Source: Euonymus europaeus
Taxonomy: Eukaryota; Streptophyta; Magnoliopsida; Celastrales; Celastraceae
NCBI GenBank assembly: GCA_963580455.1
Contig: OY756961.1
Span: 4,879,001-4,943,000 of the forward strand
Direction of reading: 5' to 3'
Length of the DNA: 64,000 bases
Below are positions 55,699 to 64,000 of the stretch, piece after piece (position 1 is the stretch's first letter; each line of letters opens with the position of its first letter). The notes under the pieces were generated by a model that saw only the letters and a program-made list of their open reading frames with translations, was not told the DNA's origin and ran no database searches. A program made the position numbers and the translations under genes.

Positions 55699-58600
55699 TG
55701 GGTTCCAAGCACTTGCTTAAAACTGCTCCTTTCAATGTCGTGGCTTCATACCCTTCATCACACAACCGGAAATTCCACACCCATAAACGCCATTTACCTG
55801 TTTTGTGTTCACATCCCAATGGCAAGTCCCAAAATCACCGTTATCTTCTCAAGAACAATGGGTCCCCTTATTCTTCTCATGCCGCCGTCCCCAGACCAGG
55901 TAATTCAATTTTGTTGTCCCCGCACATGTGTATTTGTTTTCGTCCTAAATTTGGAGGACATGATAAAAATTCTTCCATGTTTATCTTGTGTTAAGTCCGT
56001 CTTTATGGCCCCAGAGGACGAGTGTGGATTTTTGAAATCAAGCACATATTCATCTAAGTGTAATTGCTTGCATATGATATTTTCTGTTGGCTTTTTAGTG
56101 TATTTCGACAAACCAGAAGTAAAAAGGTCGAATTTGGATGCTTTGGAGCGGAAATTGGAAGAGATTGGTGTCACAAACGTTGTATTGGCTCCTGGGGGGA
56201 ACTACCGCCTACTATGCCCAATGGTAAACCGTTTTGGGTCACTCTTGTAGAAGTAGTTGTCGGCTTTTTACTCCTGTCAGTCAACTCTTTTAAATGAAAG
56301 GATCAATATTTTTTTTTCTGTATCCTGGTACATTGATATATCATTATTATCCACAACATCTTCAAAGTTCATGCTTGAGAATTGAGATTGATAAACGTAT
56401 GTTTACTTGTGATATGTATTCAAGCTCACTGTTTATTCAGAAATTTTGATGTGGTTTGATGTTGAAGTGATCATCTACCATGTACGCAAGCAGAGATAAT
56501 CTATAAGAAGATGCCCGCTTTCATCTTCATTTTTTTGGGATTTAAATTTTCTTTCTTTTCCAATGAGAATTGGGGTTATTGGGGCAAAAGTGTCAAAAAC
56601 AAGTTGTTATCCAAGTGAAATGTTTCAAAAAGTTTTTCCTCTGTGTAATCTAAACTGAAGCTTCTTCATCTTAGGAAAAGTTGAAAGCCCTGACATTGAT
56701 TCTAGCATGCTGTGGGCTTCTACTGCCATCTGTTGAGATTCTAAGAAACTTAATCTTACAAATAGGGTTGTGAGCCCATTCGAACACTGAACTTGTTGCT
56801 TGGGCAGAGATTAATAAATTAATAATGAACTTATTGCTTGGGCAACTGCTATAACGCAGTTCTTCAACATTCGAACACTGAATCCCATCTGGTTGGTTTC
56901 TCTGTTATGGATTATAGTTTGGAGGTGAAATTTAAGAATATGCCACCTGAATACAGTGGAAGGACTGCAATGAAAGAAGAAAGTGATGAAAGAAAAAAAC
57001 TGCGCATAGAGGGTTAGTAGCATTATTCCTAAAAAGGTAGAAAGTGTTATGCTGTCCAACATAAGTATATTGTTCCAGTCCTTTGTATGTCTTTTCATGT
57101 AATTCAAAACTTTTGAGCAGAGGCCAGAGGGTTGATTTCATTGAGTGCGTTCTAGTACCTCCTATGCTTTTAGACTTTTGGTTCTACTTTCTTGTTATAT
57201 CATTCGGGATTTCATGTTAAATTTATACTTATTATATCGTTGTTTTGGCATGATAGTGCAAAGGTGGTGATTCAGAGGAGAAAAGCTTCTCTCTTTCCAT
57301 TGACAAAGATGGGTATGCTCTTCTACTCTTTCATATGAGTTATTTTGCACTTTCGCTCTCTGAAACTATTGCTAACAGCATATGTTTTGGACCTGTTGAG
57401 TGCTTAGGGGATATGCCTTGTGGTCGTGTTTTCGAGGAAAGTGCGGGTTTAAGGGTGGCACGAAGGTGAGATGATTTACTGTCTGACTCGATTTCAAGGG
57501 AAATTCTGTGCTTGATTCTCATTCTCCCCTTTGTTGCAGGCCTTTGCAGATAGCAAGTCATCATATAGCACCTCAAACCAACATACCCAAGTGAAGCCCA
57601 TTAGGGAAATCACAGTAAAGGGTCTTCAACTAGAACCGTTTTCAAATGAGGTGATTCAATTTCACTCTTTTCCATTCTATGTGCCTGTTTGTTTTAAGAT
57701 GATGTGGGCTTGGATTAAGTGGCATTTCTGAACCTTCTGAGCTGTGATGTCTCTAGGCTTCGTTTAGTCTTATGTTCTTATACGAGACTGTTGTTGGTGG
57801 CACCAAGGGTCTTTGAGCCTCTTCAAATCCATTTTTTGTTTAACCTCATAGAACACAAGTGATGTGATAACCCTTTTAGGCTTTGCACTGCCTATTGATT
57901 CTCTGGTCATTGCTCTGGACAGTCATCTTCAACTTATTGGAAGGTCGTGCAGGTTGATCTCTGATGGTTCAAGGATCCTTTAGCTTTCTGTATTTTATCT
58001 ATGGAGGATAAGTGGATTATAACATTCTCTAGGTCTCTCTCTGTCTCGCTAGTGACTGCTCATTGTTTTGGAATGTATTGTAGGCATGTAGCTTATTTTG
58101 AATCAAGCCGGTTTGGTTGGTCATATGGCCATTACTTGGTTATACTAGCGAGACCTGTCCTAGTTATTCAATTGCGCTCCATCTCTGGCAATCGGTTGCC
58201 TTAAGTCACAGAATTCAGAAAACATATTTTTCTAAGTTGAAAAAAGCGCGATGGTTGATTTTTTTTGTTCATTAAAAAACTTTTTTCCATTAAGAAAAGG
58301 ATAGTAAATTGCTTAATTTTATATATCCTCCACTAACAAGCTGTCTGGGGTCTTGTTTAAGCTCAATCAAGTTTTTCTTATTCTCTTTCTTGTAGCGATC
58401 TATCCTTCCACTAATCCACTGTTCCTCTAGCATGTGCACATCCAATATCTTTTTTCTCATCTGGTGAAAAATGGAGTTGTTGAAGCCTAAACTTTTTTTT
58501 GATCCAATGAGACTAATGTGTATTTTCCACATATAATCTATAAAATTAATTTAAATATGATGTATTGAGCCTGTGGCACATACTAGATCGTACTAAAAAA

Positions 58601-61600
58601 AATTCAAAAAAATGGAAAAGCATATTCTTTAAAACCGGGAATGATAAATGTTATATTTGTTCTCTGTCCAACTGATCATTTGATCATGGAAAATCATCGA
58701 ATGAATTAGCAATTGTTGTTCGTTTAGAAAAATTCACGAGTTCAACCGAGGTAAAGTGATTTAGTAACTTTTACTTTCTCGCTTAAATGAATGTTTGCTT
58801 GCATGAAAATGTGATTGTAAGTTTTTTTTCCCTCTTTGTAGTTTAACGTTTTTATTGGGCTGGATTTTGATACTCTTAAACAACTGCCTTGGATCTGCTG
58901 TTTCTGTATTTTGCATGTTACTTTTTTAACCTTATATTGTCTTGTTTCAGCTAGTTGGCTATTTTGCCGAGCGACTAATATCACAGGAGACGTTGCAGAG
59001 AAATTCAGTTATGCAGAAAATATATGGGAATGAGGTGCATGATGGTGCTAAATAAAGAAATGTCTTGTATCTTAATTATTGATTATGAGGTTAGGATGCA
59101 AATGATGACGTTAGGGATAAGATTTGGCTTTACTGTAAATTTGATGAAAGAAGCTTTGGAACTTTTTTTTTCAACAATTTTTGTGACAGAAGATTGAAGA
59201 AGTGTGGGCTACACTTTGACTGGACCTAGAAGTAGTATAGTTTACAATATGACTGGACCTAATAATATGGTTTAATTTCAGAAATTATCCGGATTTTGCA
59301 TTCTAGTATCTAGTAGTGATAAATTCTATTCAACTAAAATGTTCTACACTTGTTTGGAAAAAATGGATGCTTAATACTTTTTAATATTACAAAAAATATT
59401 ATAGAAGTAAGTTCAGTTCCATTTAGCTACTTTGTGAAATGAGTTCTTTTTTCATATGGGAAATGGATCATATAAAATCTTTGAGGTTGGGTACTTGAAT
59501 CAATAAGAGAAAATGATATTGTCCTTTTTTTTAAAAAATTATTTTTAATTTAATTGCGCCTGATCCTTTGTTGGCAGATAGCTATTGCATTTACTTATTG
59601 GAGAAATGGAGTGCTTGTAAATTGCAAGTATAGGGACATCAAGAAGAAATTTTGGCAGGTTTGTGTGGCTAGTGGATATTTAAATAATGTGCTGATGAGC
59701 CCTACTTCTCCTTAAATTTTATTTCTCATTTGACAATGAATAAAAGATACTAGTTAATTGTTTCGATTCTTCAATACAATATGCTTGTCTTGCACACTTT
59801 GAATCTACCAAATTTCACAAAAGCTTTTGATTGGTTTTAATATGTGAGAAAGCAATCTGTTTAGAAATACAATAGGAGATGGGCCTTAGATACAATAGTG
59901 TCATGAATCTGTTGACACCATAGTTTGCAAATAATTTATTTGTCATACGAATGGTATAATCATTTTATTGTAACACACAAGAACAATTAAGAGTAGCATG
60001 GCTGTGACGACCCTGCCCCAGTTCAGAGGCCCAAGGCATGACTGGCGGCCAGGCGTCTCACATTCAGGCTCCATGGGCCCCACCCCCAACCCATCTGGCC
60101 ATCGCCCGGGTTGTTGCTGGTAGGAGTAGAACTCCTGACCCCCAGCCTTTAACATAGGGCCCTTGGCACCATATGCTACCAACTGAGCCTCACAGAAAAA
60201 CTACCTTTTTATAAGTTTCCCTACCCCACTCATAAGGCACCCAACGGTCCAGTCCAGTGGCGGCTAGGTACTTCCCAGGGCCATGGCCCAGGCAGCCCAA
60301 CCCATCCCTTGAATCCACACTTAAGTGATATACCAAGGAGGTTGTTGCTAGGATTCGAACACTCCACCTAGCCTTTAACATAGTTGGTGGCATAGTTGGG
60401 CATGACCCCTATGTTAAAGGGAGGTCGGGGGTACGAGTCCTCGCTCCAACAACCTACCTGGAGTCAGTGCGGCTGGACAGGTGATGGGTTGGGCTGCCTG
60501 GGCCATGCCCTGAGTGAGTACCCACGGGCCCGTGTCTGGGTGGGGAAGCTTATAAAAAGGTAGTTTTTCTGTGACGACCCTGCCCCAGTTCAGAGGCCCA
60601 AGGCATGACTGGCGGCCAGGCGTCTCACATTCAGGCTCCATGGGCCCCACCCCCAACCCATCACCTCTCACAAGGCAGGTTGTTGCTGGTAGGAGTCGAA
60701 CTCCTGACCCCCAGCCTTTAACATAGGGCCCAAGGCACCATATGCTACCAACTGAGCGGACATAGGGCCCAAGGCACCATATGCTACCAACTGAGCGGCT
60801 CAGTTGGTAGCATATGGTGCCTTGGGCCCTATGTTAAAGGCTGGGGGTCCGGAGTTCGACTCCTACCAGCAACAACCTGCCTTGTGAGAGGTGATGGGTT
60901 GGGGGTGGGGCCCATGGAGCCTGAATGTGAGACGCCTGGCCGCCAGTCATGCCTTGGGCCTCTGAACTGGGGCAGGGTCGTCACAATGGCAATATTTTCA
61001 AATAAACTTTTATTCATTGTTGGAAACTATAAATAGATAAGTACTAATATGAATGCGGAATTATTTTTTATTCATTGTTGGAAACTATAAATAGATATTA
61101 ACGTGTTAATATGATTACAGAAGTAAAGTTAAAGACGCATACTAAGTGGGAATTATAGAAGGAATAATATTGCTGAGCTTTTGTGGTCATTGAGCACCTT
61201 GTGATTAATCCAGACGAAGGACACTGATTCTTTTCATTTATGGCCATTCAATATCTTCCATGTTCCAGGTGCTGGAAATCTAAGGGTGTTTTTGAATTCT
61301 TTATTTACGATGCTTAGGGTTTAGCTATTAGTTTATCTGTTTCTGTTTTTACCATACATCTTTCTGACTAGTTTTCATTTTCTCAGTTCTCGTTTTTTCT
61401 TTTGAGTGTTTCAACTGTGTAATGCCATTGGCCCTTAGTTGTATTGTTTCTTGCTCTTGATGAATTCATTTCTTATGAAAAGAAAAAAGAGAGAGAATAA
61501 GTTTGTGCGTGATTTTGATCTGGTCAAGACTTGTGCCTATATGAGTGTCATTTTCAGTTGAATTGATTTACATTTGCTTATAAGTTTCAATGTTAATATT

Positions 61601-64000
61601 GTAATAAAGTCCACTCTTCCTGTAGATATTTTTGATGAATAATTTTCCTTTTTCCTTCAATGCCGAATAAGGATGTGCACTTTTGATTCAAGTGTCAGCT
61701 GATTTTTGCTTACTTTTTTTTTTCTCAGGAAAAGGATACTGAAAAGATATTCTATGGGCTGGATGATATAAAGGGAGCTGATGACATAATTATTGTATGT
61801 TAGCATCATCTATGAGCAATTCCTCCAATATTAATATATACTCTGATTCTTTTGGATTTGGTCCATCCATGTTTATAGGTTGAAGGTGAAATTGACAAAC
61901 TTTCCTTGGAAGAAGCTGGATTCAAGAATTGCGTGAGTGTGCCTGATGGTGCACCACCCTCAGTTTCCCAAAAAGAATTGCCACCGGAAGAGAAGGTCTG
62001 CACTCTGCACGCATTTTAGAGTAATAGAATTCTAGATGTCCAAATATTATAATCTTTCTTATTTTTGTATATATAATTGTTGGGTTTACAGTAGAATTAG
62101 GTGCTCAACTTCTCAACACTGATTACTGTGTAGCTAAGGCAGCAGCTATTTATCGCATGAACTTATGGACAAGAACTTGAGAATGATTTGTACATTTTCT
62201 GCTATTGACACTAAATTTATCTCGAGATTGTTTTGGCTTTTGAAGACATGCTTTTAAGGGTTTTCTTGATTCGAAAAAACACGTCTGGTTGTGGTTGGAT
62301 TTTCATGTAATTATAGTAAAATTAAAAGAAGGGAAGTAGGTCACCATGCTATTTATTCCACAATGCTACCTCAATCGTACGTGCTACTGGAAATTCTCTC
62401 AAATTTTTTTCCTTGTGCAAGTAATAGGTGAAAGACATAGTCAACTACTTTAGAAATAATCGTTGTCCTAAAATTTCTTGAACCCCCAATAGGGAACTGA
62501 AAGATTTTAAGTTTTACTATTATTGGCTGAGTTAAATAACATAGTAAAGCCTAATATCAGATCTGTAACTAAAATAAGCAGTTAACATGTTTTGTGTTTA
62601 CAATAGAGTATATTCTCAGTATTTGGCTGGATTTTCGTTAACAACATATGCAAGCATGGCAACTTGTTTTATGTATACATAAATTCTGCAAGTCAATAGT
62701 GTGAAACCATTTGTTTACTTAGACTGTATAACTGCAGGGCATGAATTTTATAATCAAAGCTTTTAACTAAATTTCGTGGAAAATCACTGTATTTTTTCTA
62801 TATATTCCCTAGTATTGTTCATTCAAGAAGGATAACTTCTATAAGCAATCTGTTCATTTCATCGTATTTTGTTCTGGTGCCTTCCATGCTGAAATCTGAA
62901 CATGACTCTTTTAATGTTCTGTGAAGCTAGGACATAAAATATCAGTATCTTTGGAATTGCAAAGAGTACTTGGAGAAGGTCGGTACAAAATGCTTTCCTT
63001 CAAGCTTTTCCGTGCAATGTATGATTGAAAGGTGTTGGATCTAAATCCATTTTAAAAATATTGATAGGCATCGCGAATAATACTTGCCACTGATGGGGAT
63101 ACACCTGGTCAAGCCTTAGCTGAAGAGCTTGCACGTCGCCTTGGACGAGAGAGGTTTGCACTTTGTGCCGTGTTAGTGCTGTTTATCTTAGGTACGTGAG
63201 AAATCTTTGTGCTGGTTCTTCAAGGATAATTTCTTGTTTCTATGGTGAAACAGATGCTGGCGAGTCAAATGGCCAAAGAAAAATGAGGTGGATCATTTCA
63301 AAGATGCAAACGAGGTTAGAAATAAGCCAATTCACCCGCTTTTTGCTCAATTTATCTTGGAGTCAAATTCTCATCAGTACGAGTCAAGGGAATAGTTCCC
63401 TGACCTCTGATTTCCATATTAAGGACTGTTAGAAATGAAAAAACAAGGAAGTTTCTTATCCTCGTAGGAAAATTTAGTCTGTTCAAGTTGCTTGGTGAAT
63501 TGTTGACGATATTTTGTTAGTGATTGTGACGTGTGGCACTGTGGCTCATTTGCAGTCCACTGGAAACTTTCGGTACATGCTATATGTTTCTCTACTTTTT
63601 TTTTTTATATATTTATTGAGTTGATATTGCATTTATTTGAGAAATTTAAAACCATCCTGTGAGCTGGTGAAAATGCAGAGGAAAATTTATGTTTTAAGCA
63701 TGTGCTAGCATATGTATCTATTTTTGCAAGAAACTTTCATTTGTCCTTCCACTGATGAGTAATGTGAGACATCAAATATATTTGTTAGCCAAGTGGATGA
63801 AGAATAGGAACAGGTTGATATTTCTTATTGATTGAATTTTTTAAAGAACCAAAGCTACTTAACATGGGTCTGCTTGTACCTAACTGTCTTTCGTTTGATT
63901 GTCATAACGTGGATTAAGATACAGATGACCCACTGTGGTTTGTTTAGGCCATTTGGCCCTGCAATGTTTAACATCCGAATCTGTAAAATTTGTTCACAGG
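55623..64000 (+). CDS. TWINKLE: TWINKLE organellar DNA primase-helicase, N-terminal half (exons 1-12)
   Basis: Exons are 55623-55899, 56099-56223, 57257-57312, 57408-57465, 57540-57650, 58951-59034, 59578-59658, 61729-61794, 61879-61995, 62931-62978, 63068-63153 and 63254-63314, giving 390 codons in perfect phase. TTCACAG at the right edge is probably the acceptor of exon 13. The N-terminus is a targeting peptide with a second in-frame ATG at 55698 (MGSKHLL), suggesting dual plastid/mitochondrial products. A primase zinc ribbon follows (CPMCKGGD and [11 protein letters not shown]), then [40 protein letters not shown], and a TOPRIM region with [15 protein letters not shown] and [17 protein letters not shown], then [19 protein letters not shown]. 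The RecA-type helicase half lies beyond the window. Plant TWINKLE primes and unwinds organelle DNA for replication. Intron 7 holds a SINE cluster. Confidence 0.9.
60003..60189 (-). mobile_element. tRNA-derived SINE, family A, copy 1
   Basis: Reading the minus strand, it begins with an A-box region (GGCTCAGTTGGTAGCATATG), has a B-box-like GGAGTTCTACTCC (one base off consensus), and ends GGGTCGTCACA. The layout is that of a tRNA-derived SINE. It lies in TWINKLE intron 7. Confidence 0.7.
60190..60385 (-). mobile_element. SINE-like element, family B, copy 1
   Basis: On the minus strand it carries a B-box-like GTGTTCGAATCC, then GATGGGTTGGGCTGCCTGGG, and ends AAACTTATAAAAAGGTAG. The next segment is its inverted relative. 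It shares short phrases with family A (TTTAACATAG, GATGGGTTGGG). Confidence 0.55.
60386..60569 (+). mobile_element. SINE-like element, family B, copy 2, inverted relative to copy 1
   Basis: On the plus strand it has GGGGTACGAGTCCTCG (B-box-like), GATGGGTTGGGCTGCCTGGG and the end AAGCTTATAAAAAGGTAG. With copy 1 it forms an imperfect inverted repeat of about 190 bp per arm. Confidence 0.55.
60570..60757 (-). mobile_element. tRNA-derived SINE, family A, copy 2
   Basis: It is nearly identical to copy 1 but with a canonical B box (GGAGTTCGACTCC on the minus strand). Its head is followed by a second partial copy of itself (60759-60796), then by copy 3 in the opposite direction. Confidence 0.75.
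60797..60985 (+). mobile_element. tRNA-derived SINE, family A, copy 3, head-to-head with copy 2
   Basis: The plus strand reads GGCTCAGTTGGTAGCATATG, GGAGTTCGACTCC and GGGTCGTCACA, matching copy 2 in inverse almost base for base. Copies 2 and 3 form a palindrome of about 415 bp (60570-60985) with only a 39-bp partial repeat at its centre. Confidence 0.8.

Noticed and set aside
60797..60870. Possible tRNA gene (GGCTCAGTTGGTAGC with a GTTCGACTCC box)
   Set aside because: The A and B boxes are tRNA-like, but no cloverleaf with paired acceptor arms is evident and the unit repeats as part of a longer SINE.
59943..61017. Several minus-strand ORFs of 62-85 codons with shared peptides
   Set aside because: They are translations of repeated SINE copies; shared peptides reflect shared DNA, not a gene family.
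63315..64000. A further TWINKLE exon in the last 690 bp
   Set aside because: No text matching the expected next segment is seen; the first good acceptor is the TTCACAG at the very edge.

Overview
The window is nuclear DNA of a flowering plant, most likely a eudicot. The evidence is intron-rich genes with GT..AG junctions and AT-rich introns, several plant-specific families (GRAS, WRKY, PLS-class PPR, CHUP1-like, POLLENLESS3-like), a plant L1-type LINE with a C-terminal RNase H domain, Tourist-like MITEs and tRNA-derived SINEs. There is no sign of operons, CRISPR arrays or prokaryotic signals. The species cannot be named from sequence alone.

Layout, left to right: the 5' part of an SCL3-type GRAS gene (minus, cut by the left edge); a broken MUS81 endonuclease gene (minus, 4.5-7.4 kb) with a Tourist-like MITE inside exon 1; a small two-exon gene for a 43-residue membrane-anchored or secreted peptide (7.7-8.0 kb); a 5'-truncated LINE (8.3-14 kb, minus); a SINE-like insertion (15.6 kb); an intronless JINGUBANG-like WD40 gene (16.4-17.6 kb); an intact seven-exon UBP24-type deubiquitinase gene (18.7-24.1 kb, minus); a FAR1/MULE-like fragment; a decayed P-class PPR gene; a POLLENLESS3-like gene with two frameshifts (28.1-30.3 kb); a decayed AAE14 gene for phylloquinone synthesis (31.1-34.9 kb, minus); an intact seven-exon CHUP1-like gene (35.4-39.3 kb); a 5 kb repeat-rich gap; a group IIe WRKY gene (44.7-46.8 kb); a long foldback element (47.9-48.3 kb); an intact single-exon PPR gene (49.2-51.6 kb); an LRR receptor pseudokinase gene (52.4-54.2 kb); and the 5' half of a TWINKLE organellar primase-helicase gene, which carries a cluster of inverted SINEs in intron 7 (55.6 kb to the right edge).

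The window mixes clean and broken genes. UBP24, CHUP1-like, WRKY, the WD40 gene, the long PPR gene, the LRR pseudokinase and the visible half of TWINKLE all join in frame without any indel, and every multi-exon one was checked by summing exon phases. MUS81, the other PPR gene, the POLLENLESS3-like gene and AAE14 each carry frameshifts, and MUS81 and AAE14 also have deletions. This contrast argues against poor sequence quality and for real gene loss. The simplest reading is fractionation of a duplicated block, with working copies elsewhere, because MUS81 and AAE14 do conserved jobs. Two of the lost genes, MUS81 and the POLLENLESS3-like gene, belong to meiotic families.

No convincing new enzymatic system is visible. 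The most unusual items are the head-to-head SINE cluster in the TWINKLE intron, the 417-bp foldback inside a TA microsatellite, the MITE that broke MUS81, upstream ORFs whose stops touch the main start codons of TWINKLE and UBP24, the receptor lacking kinase catalytic residues, and the unassigned 43-residue peptide gene. Exon borders and gene names come from reading the sequence and remembered family features. No alignment or database search was run.
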